Shown here: piece by piece, positions 11,136 to 21,693 of the stretch
Layout of the letters: the number at the start of each line of letters is the position of its first letter
Position numbering within the stretch: position 1 is the stretch's first letter
Origin: Hexactinellida sp. DTS-2022
Lineage: Eukaryota > Porifera > Hexactinellida
Assembly: GCA_028753945.1 (NCBI GenBank)
Contig: JAPNXP010000003.1
Coordinates: 2,232,001 to 2,296,000 of the forward strand
DNA: 64,000 nt
Direction of reading: 5' to 3'
Notes under the pieces: model-generated
Databases searched by the model: none
The model's input: only the letters and a program-made list of their open reading frames with translations
What the model was told of the DNA's origin: nothing
Program-made: the position numbers and the translations under genes

Positions 11136-11526
11136 ATGCCAAAACGCACTCCAAAACGTGTAATAGTACACCCACTGGTGCTACTGAGTGTGGTAGACCA
11201 CTTCAATAGAATGTCTAAAGAGGGCAAGCGTGTTGTCGGTTGTCTCCTCGGTTCCTGGCGATCGAATGGTGTTGTCGATATCTCCAATAGTTTCGCTGTT
11301 CCATTCGATGAGGACGAGTCGGACCAGACTGTCTGGTACTTAGACCATAATTATATGGAGCAGATGGCCGCGATGTTTCGCAAGGTTAACTCGAAAGAGC
11401 GCGTAATTGGATGGTACCATTCTGGCCCTAAGCTCAGGATAAACGACATAGCAATCAACGACATCGTATCTATGTATTGTACAGATCCTATTCTAGTGAT
11501 GATTCTAGCTCAGCCGAAGGAGTTAG
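11136..11526 (+). CDS. PSMD7: PSMD7 exon 1
   Basis: Initiator ATG to donor TTAG/GTAAAA, ending in phase 1 within the Gly codon after KEL. Encodes the first 130 residues, most of the MPN domain. Confidence 0.95.
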
Positions 11527-14500
11527 GTAAAACAAATGTTAATCAATACTAACCAATATGTGGCAGACCATCCTTTTTCAATTTATATTTCGATTTAGAA
11601 AATATATGGATGACTGTCCTAATACATACTTATACTACGTAGTATGTTAATACAGTAGAACCTCATTACTACAGGTGACCGTCAAAATGAGTTCACCCGT
11701 GACCTTAGATATATAAGGCCATACCACTGAGTATATTTTTCTGGACCATGGATTACTTAAAGTTCATTGATAATTTATATTTATCTCCATAACTAGTAAT
11801 GATATTAGACTTCATAAATGTACTATAATTATATAGGAACTTGGTATCAAGGTATACATAGCATCCTTCAGAGTTGTGCTATTTCACCATATGATTACGC
11901 AATCGCTATTTTTGGGTGCGAAATTTCGTGTTTTAATAACCTGCTTTTACCATAGTTAAACCGTTTATAAATGTTCAAGATTGGAACATGATGATCCCAG
12001 GACATGTTAAAAGAAATATATTGAATTATAAATGGAATGTTGACACATTCCTCGTTTGCCAGTGATATGTATATTTCCTAAAATGAACTATAACTCAAAG
12101 ACTATCAATTTTATGTAAATTGGGCTAGTTCTGATCTATCCGGAATAGGTAGCTTCCTATTCATTGATAGTACATCATTTATGCTTAACTTAATTATCTT
12201 TTGAGATATTGAGATCATTAGCAAATAATTTTTCTAAGCTAATCATTTATAACGTGTTTAACTATGGTAAAAGCAGGTTATTAAAACACGATATTTCGCA
12301 CCCAAAATAGCGATTGCGTAATCATATGGTGAAATAGCACAACTCTGAAGGTTACTATTTACACCTTGATACCAAGTTCCTAAATAGTTATAGTACATTT
12401 ATGACCTCTATCATTCCTAGTTATGGAGATAAATATAAATAACCTATTTTTCAATGGACTTTAAGTAGCCATGGTATACTCAGTGGTATGGCCTTATATA
12501 TCGAAGGTCACGGACTCACGGTTCACCTTATCTGGAATTCATATTTACCAATATCCAGGTGTTTGATTTAAATCATTTTATTTAAACAAGCTGCTCGTCC
12601 GCGCTACGCGCGCCCTTATAATTTTCACTCAGGTTGCGGCCATCGCTTGTAGTAATCAAAAGCAAATACCATTTTTTCAATTGTGTTATGTCGGTTGTAT
12701 TTAAATATGTGGAATGTAATGAAAAACGTTCGAAAGCCTCATACACTGGTTGATTATATTACTGGAAATTAATTAGGAATTATTTTAACTGGCCGCTAGC
12801 CTATGTACAAATTACCGTTGTATATAGCAGTGCTCGACAAATTGGGTGGTTCGGTGGCAATAGGCACCAAAAATATTTCTTAATCCGCCAAATTTTGCAC
12901 TTTGGTGGCTTAATTAATTCACCATAAATTGTGGATTGTTTGTAGATTATATTTTTCGTTGCATTATTTGTTATTAATATTATTGTTGGTTTACGGCATC
13001 AGAAGTTTGTTAAGCCATCAGTGGTTTATTTAACCGGCCGATATTTATTCTTACCCACCCACCATCATGTCGTGCACTGGTATAGTATAGGGACATTTAG
13101 AAGATTCTAATGTATAGCATAGATGTAGTAGAGTAGGGAATCCCAACCTCTTTCAGCTGTGGCCTCTAAGCAGTATATTATATTCGTGGACCCCATCTTT
13201 AGGTTTATATAAGGACAAAATAAATAAATTAGAATAGTAACCCACTAAGCGCCGAAATATTATATCGATGCGTGACCTTAGCTTCGTTATATAAGGCCAA
13301 TTCACGACTTAAAAAAATTGGACCATGGATGAGTTCGAAGTCCATTGTAAAATAGAGGGTACTTTTTTATCTCGATTATTAGTAATGGTAGTGGCAACCA
13401 TGGATAACATTGCTAAAATAAATAACTAATAATATAACTTATTATCAATACATAATGAATGAATGGCATTAATTCTAGTATTACTATACAATGGATTAAA
13501 TTAAATTATATAATATAAGGAATTTGTTGACTCAACTCAACCAACCGTGGATAACATTGCTAAAATAAATTACTGCTAATATATTTTATTATCAATACAA
13601 AATGAATGAATGGCAATAAATTCAAGATGGTTTAAGATAGAAATAAACTTCAAATTCAACAATAGTTCCTTAGTCCCGTAACAACTTGTTAAATGAGTCT
13701 AAACACCATGAGGCGTTCATGACATGGCGAAAAAAATCCAAAATTGCAGCTGTGAATACAGCATATTCCTTTGGAGGCACTATCAATAAAACACCACCAA
13801 AATATAGTGCCACCAAAGGAACATGCGTCGGCACAGCTGCAAATTTGGATTTTTTATGTATTTTTTTCTTACTTAGTGTAATATAAAAAATATTTATGAA
13901 AAGAGAGAATTAAATCACGGGTGTAAAAATTATATGACGTCACAACTCAAAAGTCTGGAGCCATACAAGTATTTTGAGTTCATTAATCGATTTCTAGGTA
14001 GGGGTAACCCATATGTAAATAATACAATTCAATGACCTATCTGCTCGGGAAACCCCTACTCCCTATGAATGTCCCAAATACACCACTGTGGCAGGTATCA
14101 ATAGGCTCGCACGGCCCTCGCATGCAATACAATATATTTTAGAATGTGTCAAAATTATTTATCAATTGAATCAAAATTAGTTCCTACGTGACGTCACAAT
14201 CCCATAAATCGGTATACGTGTGTGACATTGTATGTTGTGTTATCATCTAAAATTGTGGGCGAATCGGATAAAAACTGAAAGAGTTATTCCAAAATATGTG
14301 CCTTTATGACGTCATAATCCCATTATATCGTTTAGAAAACCAATAGATCGTTGTCAGCATGTAAAATTACCCCTGCATCCATATTTTCAGATCTCTAGAG
14401 CTTATGGTCTTTCCTATCAATTCTGGACAAGCACACAAACACACAAACAAACAACAATTTAGTAGCGTCAAAATCTAAGATTCCGTGACCAACCTCTGGC

Positions 14501-17419
14501 AAGTTGAGTTTTATGCCTGATTCTGATACTTTGTGGTATATCTCGCGAATAAAGCTTCCATGCCGGTCTCGAAAATTTGGGCAAACTTTTATGTTACAGT
14601 GTAAACGCGTACCCGGTGTGAACACGTTCACACCGGGTACGCGTTTACACTGTAACATACATGCAATAACCTTTTAACTGGCTATGTAGTATGTCTCTAT
14701 GTAAATCTCGGTAATAGAACTAAATTTAGCGGTATTATAAATAGACCTAAATTTATAATCAATGTTAGAAGTATATGAACCACAGACCAACCGCTAAGCG
14801 GTTGGTGTGTTGTTGTGTTCTGCCGCGAAGCGACCTAGCAAGCGAAGCGCGCTAGTTATATAGATACAGTCAACTCCGCTTAATAGAGCCACCGGTTAAT
14901 CGGTTCTTCCGCTTAATCGGGTCAAAATTTCACAGGATTTATAGGCAGAATTACAGTTTGGCTTACAATATTTTCGGTTAATCGGTTTCTCCGCTTAATC
15001 GGGTCAAAACAACCTGGTCCCGATGTGGCACTATTAAGCGGAGTCGACTGTAGATAGATAACCAGATGATGTTGTGCGTAGCATTGAAGCCAAACATCTT
15101 TCAATAAAGTAGACATAAAGGTAATTACAGTAGATGTCGGATATAAGCACACCGGATATAAGCACACTGTGTTGGAAAACGTTTGCCATCTACCCTGTAG
15201 AATTTATGTCGGTTATAAGAACATGCCGGTTATAAGCACCTTAAGTGCAGTTCCCGACGATGTGCTTATAACCGGCATCCACTGTATTATATTGACGACA
15301 AAGTTCAAGTAATCTATCTATACTATTAAAACACAAGGCTGGGTCATAGCATTCTATACATAAGGCAATGGCACTCAATCAAATTTCTGGACCAGGGATT
15401 GGTTAGTATAGTCAAGTTGAGTCAACAAAAATATATCAAAAATCAAAAATATATGCAACAGGCCTATTTACGTTTTAGAAGTCTAAACCCCTGACCAACC
15501 GCGAAGCGGTTGGTGTGTCGTTGTGTTCTGCCGCGAAGCGATCTGGCAAGCGAAAGCGTGCTAGTATCTAAGAAAATATTAACGACTTCCATCCGAAATT
15601 GTGACAAACTTTTAGCTCGGAGTTTGCCCAGTATGGATTAGCAATTTAGCAGCTAATATCCTGTACAATTACACGTTGTACTTGCGGGATATTTTGCGTA
15701 TTGTACAAGTTTATGAACTGCCCCATAGGTATCCCCACAGACGCGTACTACGCAATAGAGGAGATACATGATGACGGCAGCCCCTCTAGCAAGACATTTA
15801 ACCACGTGGCTTCCGAGATAGGCGCTGAGGAGGCCGAGGAGGTTGGAGTGGAGCATCTGCTGAGAGACATTAGGGACACCACCATTGGCTCTCTGTCGCA
15901 GTCCGTGTCTAGCCAGCTGCAGAGTGTGAAGGGGCTCATGACCCACACTCAACACGTGGAGAAGTATCTAACTAAGGTACTGTTTGTTTGTAACTAACTA
16001 TACTATATGGACCAACGCTAGGGTTGTCAAAGGTCTGTTCAATGAGATTTCTATTACTAGGCTGAAACGAATATTCGAAATGTAGCAAGCGAACCATTTT
16101 CTAAACAAACGAATATTCGAATGTTCGTTCTTTTAATTACTTTAATGATTAGTACAAGTGACCGCTATACACAGGTAGGGATGTGATGTAGGATGTATTT
16201 AAGTGGTCAATATAACAGGTTCTCTTGTATATTTACTACCATAAGAATATTTTACAGCTGTAGAATAATAATCTTATGGTAGTAAATATTAAGGTCGAAA
16301 CGAATATACAGAATATTCGTTCGAAACGATTGAACGAATATTCGTTTATGATTTGTATAGATTGGAGAGATCTTAAGTATTATTCTGACCTAAACTAGCT
16401 GATTAATAACTAACTTGTGTCTAATACACTTTCTAACTATGATTACATTACTGTAACATCAACAAAACGATTTCCACTATATTGTGAATACGGCCATTTT
16501 TGGCCAGTCCCTTAGATCACTGTTATTACCAGCACTAGCGTAGCCAATTGAGGAGCAGGGGAGTAATCGCTCCCCCTGACAGAGTTGCAGGTTGTCCAAC
16601 AATCCCGATTTGGCTTGAAAATCCCGAATCCCGCCGCAATTATATTTAGCCTACGGCTTCCTATTTAATTAGTATTGACGCTCTTCTGATAAACCTGGAA
16701 CTCATCATGTGTTCTAGATGAGATTAAAATTAACCTCAGCCGTCATTAAAATTTCGATGGCATTTAATGTGGCATCAACACATAAACCAAAGAAAACGGA
16801 TCTTGAATGTATTTTAAAGCCTGTAAACTTAGTGAATATATACCTGAGGAATAACAAGAATTTGATTGCTATGCTGCTTTTTAATGGGAAATTTTTTGAA
16901 ATGACGATCGATTTACCATGTCTATTTAGCTGAGAGTCCTGGAAATGGGGTTTGAGGGCCTCCAGGTCGAAAAGATTTCCGGGGACATACCTCCGAACCC
17001 CCCTAGTTTCATCCTCGACTGACCGCTATGCGGTCAAAAATCCAGACGAGATACTGTCCAGAATTATTTGCTACGTAGTGTATTTAAAAGGCTCTATAAG
17101 ATAAAAATTATAGTCTTACCATTATCAGGTGTTAGACGGAACCTACCCAGTTAACCACTCCATAATATACCTCCTACAAGACATCCTATCTCTCCTGCCC
17201 GACCTGACTCTTCCGGAGCTCATATCTTCATTCTACTCTAACGCTAACGATCGTATGCTGGTAATGTACATAGGCTCATTGGTGCGAGCCATAATCGCGC
17301 TACACGAGCTTATTGATAACAAGCTGGCTAACCAGGCTATTGAGAAGGAAGTCAAGGAGGAGAAGAAAAAGGACAGAGCGGGTGTTAGTGGTAAAGAAGT
17401 GAAGGAAGATAAAGTTTGA
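11136..17419 (+). CDS. PSMD7: 26S proteasome non-ATPase subunit 7 (Rpn8, MPN domain), three exons
   Basis: Exons 11136-11526, 15729-15976 and 17129-17419 join in frame to 309 codons. The product is the lid subunit that pairs with the deubiquitinase Rpn11 through MPN domains in the 26S proteasome. It is catalytically inactive itself because it lacks the JAMM zinc motif. Family blocks seen in order: [80 protein letters not shown] and [17 protein letters not shown]; then the helical C-terminus and a lysine/glutamate-rich tail ([12 protein letters not shown]). The start MPKRTPKRV is chosen because family similarity begins right after it; an upstream in-frame ATG at 11052 would add 28 unlike residues. 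The length is slightly below the 320-odd residues usual in animals, owing to a short tail. No stops or frameshifts. Confidence 0.96.
11698..12512. mobile_element. Foldback palindrome, copy 1 of the CGTGACC family (815 bp, PSMD7 intron 1)
   Basis: CGTGACCTTAGATATATAAG at the left mirrors TATATATCGAAGGTCACG at the right, and the arms stay complementary almost to the centre. Shared blocks inside include ATTACGCAATCGCTATTTT and GAACTTGGTATCAAGG. Longer, better matched copies lie at 25763-26840 and 44686-45766. A Tigger-like half end (CAGTAGAACCTCATTACTAC, 11653) abuts the left arm. Confidence 0.88.
12513..13730. other. PSMD7 intron 1, middle part: repeat remnants
   Basis: Contains a probable MITE at 12838-13079 (CAGTGCTCGACA / TGTCGTGCACTG ends, imperfect flanks), a degraded foldback arm at 13265-13375 (GTTATATAAGGCC, GGACCATGGAT), and AT-rich sequence shared with 58420-58620 (CAACCGTGGATAACATTGCT). 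No coding sequence. Confidence 0.6.
13731..13856. repeat. Conserved long hairpin module, copy 1
   Basis: Arms of about 52 bp: left AAATCCAAAATTGCAGCTGT through TTCCTTTGGAGGCACTAT, right the near complement through CGTCGGCACAGCTGC. The loop contains CAATAAAACACCACC. Preceded by GACATGGCGA, as in most other copies. Divergent sequence follows. Confidence 0.85.
13900..14465 (-). mobile_element. Helitron-like family 2 fragment (5' part)
   Basis: Shares with other copies the blocks CCAATAGATCGTTGTC, AAATTACCCCTGCAT, TTTTCAGAT and CTGGACAAGCACACAAACAC, and carries three TGACGTCA sites (13935, 14189, 14307). The terminal TCTATA end is not clear at 14465, so the copy is truncated. Confidence 0.65.
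14591..14658. repeat. Perfect 68-bp palindrome
   Basis: Two 33-base arms separated by AC. The left arm runs ATGTTACAGTGTAAACGCGT then ACCCGGTGTGAAC; the right arm is its exact complement. CpG-rich within an AT-rich intron. It contains ACGCGT in both arms. No copies of the full palindrome were noticed elsewhere in the window. Confidence 0.95.
14795..14855 (+). mobile_element. Helitron family 1, 3' terminus
   Basis: Hairpin ACCAACCGCTAAGCGGTTGG followed by TAGCAAGCGAAGCGCGCTAG and a T, the same terminus as the complete copies. The 5' end was not found. Confidence 0.7.
14867..15050. mobile_element. Tigger-like MITE (CAGTC family), copy 2
   Basis: Ends CAGTCAACTCCGCTTAA / TTAAGCGGAGTCGACTG, TA on both sides. 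Closely similar to 8738-8910. Confidence 0.85.
15128..15284. mobile_element. Tigger-like MITE (GGATATAAGCACACC type)
   Basis: Ends CAGTAGATGTCGG and CCGGCATCCACTG, TA on both sides. Inside are repeats of CGG(A/T)TATAAG(C/A)AC. 157 bp. Confidence 0.8.
15317..15564 (+). mobile_element. Short non-autonomous Helitron, family 1
   Basis: Begins TCTATACTATTAAAACACAA after a host A and ends CTAG before a host T, as Helitrons do. The 3' part carries the stem-loop ACCAACCGCGAAGCGGTTGG. 248 bp, no coding sequence. Ends 164 bases before PSMD7 exon 2. Confidence 0.8.
15729..15976 (+). CDS. PSMD7: PSMD7 exon 2
   Basis: Acceptor CCCATAG, donor AAG/GTACTG. Encodes [17 protein letters not shown] through KYLTK, including the strongly conserved [19 protein letters not shown] block. 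Confidence 0.96.
15977..17128. other. PSMD7 intron 2 with ACGAATATTCGTT repeats
   Basis: Holds two facing blocks of ACGAATATTCG motifs (16055-16135 and 16290-16350) around a short inverted repeat (TATTTACTACCATAAGA). A degraded GC-richer piece lies at about 16540-16620. No coding sequence beyond chance frames. Confidence 0.6.
17129..17419 (+). CDS. PSMD7: PSMD7 exon 3 and stop
   Basis: Acceptor TTATCAG, phase 0. Encodes [20 protein letters not shown], then the terminal helices and charged tail, ending at TGA 17417-17419. A possible polyadenylation signal AATAAA lies at 17820, just beyond a Tigger-like MITE. Confidence 0.95.
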   Translation: MLDGTYPVNHSIIYLLQDILSLLPDLTLPELISSFYSNANDRMLVMYIGSLVRAIIALHELIDNKLANQAIEKEVKEEKKKDRAGVSGKEVKEDKV

Positions 17420-17541
17420 AATTATTTTGGGTTTAGTATTGTTGTGTTGCGTTAATTGATTAGTTGATATTATGATGATCAAGGCATGGTGATACAGTAC
17501 TCTCGTAAATAGGAATTAGGAACACGTATAAGGAGTATATA

Positions 17542-17818
17542 CAGTCAACTCCCGTTATACCCAAGTCGGATATAACGAAGTACTTGCTTATAACGAAGTC
17601 ATTCAATGGTCCGGAAATCCAACTATCTTATTATAATTTTAAAACTTCGGTTACAACGAAATTCCGCTTATAACGAAGTCATTTAAATCCCATATAGCCT
17701 CTAAGTCTAAGCTATTGATTTTACTCTGGTTATAACGAACTCCGGTTATAGCGAATTCTACATATAACGAACTCCGGAACTACGGTCCCGAGCACTTCGT
17801 TATAACGGGAATTGACTG
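17542..17818. mobile_element. Tigger-like MITE (CGTTATA type), 277 bp
   Basis: Ends CAGTCAACTCCCGTTATA and TATAACGGGAATTGACTG, TA on both sides, with internal CTTATAACGAAGT repeats. It begins 122 bases after the PSMD7 stop codon, so it may lie in the 3' UTR. Confidence 0.85.
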
Positions 17819-18958
17819 TAATAAATTATCCTATCCAATACAAATGCTGTAAGCGAGTTAATTTCCAGTTGTCAATAACCGGGTAAAATGTAAAATTTCT
17901 ACGGTATACTGTAATATAAACGAAGTATCCTTGGTATTAAATAACAGCGATATTATTGTAAGTCTTCTAATTGATAAAATGTCATTGTGAAGGGCCATAG
18001 CATTCTAATGGGGGCGCTTCATTTGTTATAATTTTGGAGCTTTCATTTGTTATAATTTTCTGAGCTTTCACTTGTTAGAATAATTTTAGATACCACCTTA
18101 ATGTCGATATAGTTATAGTCAGGTCGCTTAACATCGATTTCGGGAAACGCTGGACAAAAGCACCAAATTTTTTATACGTAATCTTTATGACCCCGGCATC
18201 AAATTTTTCCGCGGCCCCACGACGAACGGATACATTTTCGATGTTATCTTGGACTTTTAAAATTGCGGCACTCTACTAAATCGCCGGTATTACCCCGAAA
18301 GCAACTTTCCAAAATCAACTCTGGTCTACTTTTAAAGACCAGATTCGTTGTCCACATGAAATTCCCCATCGTTTAAGGGGTCACTTGCCCATAGTTTATC
18401 CCTAGCAACGCAATAATGTCTCAGGAATGTGACAACATTCCTTTCTCAAAATTTGTCCTAAACCTATCGAGTGACCACTTGTTCGACTCCCTACAGCTAT
18501 CTGAGTCTAGTTATAAATATAGTGACACTCTAAATCGTTATTTGATGCTGTTTACGACAATTTCCTTAGTTATCATTACTCTAATAGTCCACCAGTGGGT
18601 AAAAGTACCCAGGTGGACTATTAGAGAACATGGACCATTAAATAATTTAGCCTAAGTAACATCAAATATACATAATATACTAACATACGTTATAGTTAAA
18701 GTATATTAGTACAAGCAAATATAATCGGGAATATATAGAGTCAATATAAACTATTGGGGGTATGAACTGTACGTATGTAATACGTAAGTAATATGTAATA
18801 AAATTTGGTCTTTACTAGTCCATCTGTAGTTAGGGGGCCCATGTGGACGTTAGCTTAAATAACATCTAAACTAATTAAGGTGGGCAAATAGAGAAGTGGA
18901 CGTTTAGAGAGTCTGAGTGTAGCTAGAAACAGTCAGGGAACTTAACACATAATGGTGA
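17819..18958. other. Intergenic, mixed repeats
   Basis: 17995-18115 matches the start of the minisatellite at 26870 (TTTCATTTGTTATAATTTT). 18120-18420 is less AT-rich and matches nothing else noticed. A 79-codon frame (18416-18655) overlaps a 15-bp-arm hairpin (CTCTAATAGTCCACC / complement), so coding is doubtful. 18654-18705 has an inverted partner at 23188-23238. Confidence 0.5.
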
Positions 18959-19294
18959 CGAACCCTTCGGTCTCGGTCGCTTTGCGACGGATCGGTGCTG
19001 CACACCTCAAGTTAACGGCCGCTATGCGGCCTTACTTATCACCCTTGCTACCATGCAAAATGGTAGTGGATGTTATAACAAGCCTTTCTACCATTTTCCA
19101 TAGTTTTAACTTGTTTACCAATAATACCCTTTGGAAGCTAACTTGTAGGTTGATTTTGATTTTAATTAATTTGTTTACCTATTATAACATCTGGAAGTTA
19201 GTTTATGTTTAATTAGAAATACGGTTTCGATTCCCTAAATACAATCCGGACAAACACACAAACAAACAAATAACAATCGAGTTTTAATAATAGA
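18959..19294 (-). mobile_element. Helitron-like family 2 element, short
   Basis: On the minus strand it starts TCTATTATTAAAACTCGATT after A and ends CCGAAGGGTTCG before T. Subterminal hairpins are built from CGGTCGCTTTGCGAC and GGCCGCTATGCGGCC. The purine/pyrimidine-biased CAAACA repeat is near the 5' end. Confidence 0.7.
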
Positions 19295-19675
19295 TATACT
19301 GGACTTAAGCTCTAAAATCTTTTAGTTAACTTAACAGAGTTTTTAGAAATATTGCTGCTAGGTCCCGACAAATTACACACTCACGAAATCATCGATAGCA
19401 AATTGACTGTTCCTGCAGCTGCATGAAGTAGGGTTAAGAGTCTTAAGACTTACTTTCGAATACTACATACTCTATTAGCCGATTTTTCCTCCTATCTGAT
19501 CCACTATAAATGATTCGGTTATTACGTACTCAGATATGACGTACCTCTGATAAGACGTACCAATTTCTATTCCCCACTAAATAAATATACTTGTATTTTA
19601 AATCGGTTAGTACGTACTCCAGAAAACTATTAGCAGAACTCAGTTAGTAATTGGTTTAAGTGAGTAGGTTAAAAC
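19295..19675. other. Gene-free stretch with GTACGT motifs
   Basis: AT-rich. ATTACGTACTCAGATATGAC and related GACGTACC motifs (19505-19620) recur at 23110-23180, suggesting two ends of an old element now split by insertions. Confidence 0.45.
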
Positions 19676-21554
19676 CAGGGTTGCCAATCCATCCGATCCA
19701 ATCGATAATCCAATCCAATCGATGTAAATTTTGGCAATCGATATCGATAACCAATCCAATCGATGATATGATCTGGCAATCCAATCCAATCGATAATCGA
19801 TAAAAATCATCGATTATTATCGATTATTTATTGATTTTGAATAGATTATTTATCGATTTTCTATCGATTATTTATCGATTTTCTATCGATTATTTGTCGA
19901 TTTTCTATCGATTATTTGTCGATTTTCTATCGCTTATTTATCGATTACTTGTCGATCTCTATCGATTAAATTTATAGACTACGAGCCCTTCGGTCTCGGT
20001 CGCTTTGCAACAGATCGGTGCTACGCACCTCAAGTTAACGGCCGCTGTGCGGCCTTACTCCTCACATTTTCTACTATGGAAATGGTAGATAGGGACGTTA
20101 TGATTTTGATTTTCATTAATTTGTTTACCTATTTGTGTAAACAACAACAACAACAAAGACTCATATTAGAATTTTATAAATGCGAAATTCGTGTTCAGCA
20201 CACTTGATTACTTATAATACCTATTGAAAGTTAACTTCTAGGTTGATTTTGAATTTTCATTAAATTGTTTAGCTATTTTGAGTAAACAACAACAACAACA
20301 ACAAATATTCATATTAGAAAATTTAAACGCGAAAATCGTGTTCAGCATACTTGTTTACCTATAATACCCGTTGAAAGCTAACTTCTAGGTTGATTTTGAA
20401 TTTTCATTAATTTGTTTACCTATTTTGTGTAAACAACAACAACAAATATTAATATGAGAAATTTATAAACGCGAAATTCGTGTTCGGCATACTTGTTTAC
20501 CTATAATACCCGTTGAAAGCTAACTTCTAGGTTGATTTTGAATTTTCATTAATTTGTTTACCTATTTTGTGTAAACAAAACAACAAATATTCATATGAGA
20601 AATTTATAAACGCGAAATTCGTGTTCAGCATACTTGTTTACCTATAATACCCGTTGAAAGCTAACTTCTAGGTTGATTTTGAATTTTCGTTAATTTGTTA
20701 CCTATTTTGTGTAAACAACAACAACAAATATTCATATTAGAAAAATATAACCGCGAAAATCGTCTTCAGCATACTTGTTTACCTATAATATCCGTTGGAA
20801 GCTAACTTCTTGGTTGATTTTGAATTTTCATTAATTTGTTTACCTATTTTGTGTAAACAACAACAACAAATATTCATATTAGAAAAATATAACCGCGAAA
20901 ATCGTCTTCAGCATACTTGTTTACCTATAATATCCGTTGGAAGCTAACTTCTTGGTTGATTTTGAATTTTCATTAATTTGTTTACCTATTTTGTGTAAAC
21001 AACAACAACAAATATTCATATGAGAAATTTATAAACGCGAAATTCGTGTTCAGCATACTTGTTTACCTATTATAACAATTGTTTACCTATTATAACATTT
21101 GAAAGTTAGTTTATATCCCAATATTAATTGCGGTTTCTATTCCCCCATCACTTTAATATAATCCGGACAAACACACACACAAACAAACAACAATCGAGAT
21201 TTAATAATATAGATTTATAGACTGTTTATCATTTGAATAATCGATTATCTATCAATTATTTATGGATTATTTATCAATTAATTATCGATTTTCTATCGAT
21301 TATTTATCGATTATTTATCGATTTTCTATCGATTGATTATCCACATCGCTTGTGTATAAATTATCATAATTTATCGCCTTTACGAATTTACTCGCTAAAT
21401 CGAAAAAATCGAAAAAATCGTGAAAAAATCGATAATCGATAAAAATTCGTCGATAATTATCCAATCGATGAAGACTTTGGGCAATGCAATCGATACAAAA
21501 TTCAGCAATCGATAATCGATAAGTTCTCTCGATTGGATTGGATTGGCAACCCTG
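19676..21554. mobile_element. hAT-type element with ATCGATTATTTATCG repeats
   Basis: Ends CAGGGTTGCCAATCC and GGATTGGCAACCCTG with exact 8-bp duplication gttaaaac (19668-19675, 21555-21562). The interior consists of CGATT(A/T)-type repeats and is interrupted by the family 2 element at 19981-21213. No coding sequence. Similar repeats occur at 41459-41632. Confidence 0.9.
19981..21213 (-). mobile_element. Helitron-like family 2 element with ~145-bp internal tandem array
   Basis: Minus-strand 5' end TCTATATTATTAAATCTCG, 3' end CGAAGGGCTCG. The middle (about 20100-21110) is roughly seven copies of a ~145-bp unit containing TTTGTTTACCTATTTTGTGT, an AACAAC run, and CGAAATTCGTGTTCAGCATA. Unlike other copies it is flanked by a 10-bp direct repeat tttatagact (19971-19980, 21214-21223). 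Confidence 0.72.
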
Positions 21555-21693
21555 GTTAAAACTAAATAGTTTAATCTCATCGTTAAGTATTAAGTATGTT
21601 AAAGACTTGAATACCCTACATCCAGGGGGTTATCTAGGATTTTCGTGGCTGGCACTTTATTATGGAGATATAAATTTTCCGGCACCCTAAAGG

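Noticed and set aside
18416..18655. 79-codon frame with a possible membrane segment
   Set aside because: It overlaps a 15-bp-arm hairpin and contains text shared with foldback repeats (TATCGAGTGACC, GACAACATTCC). No splice signals or similarity support a gene.
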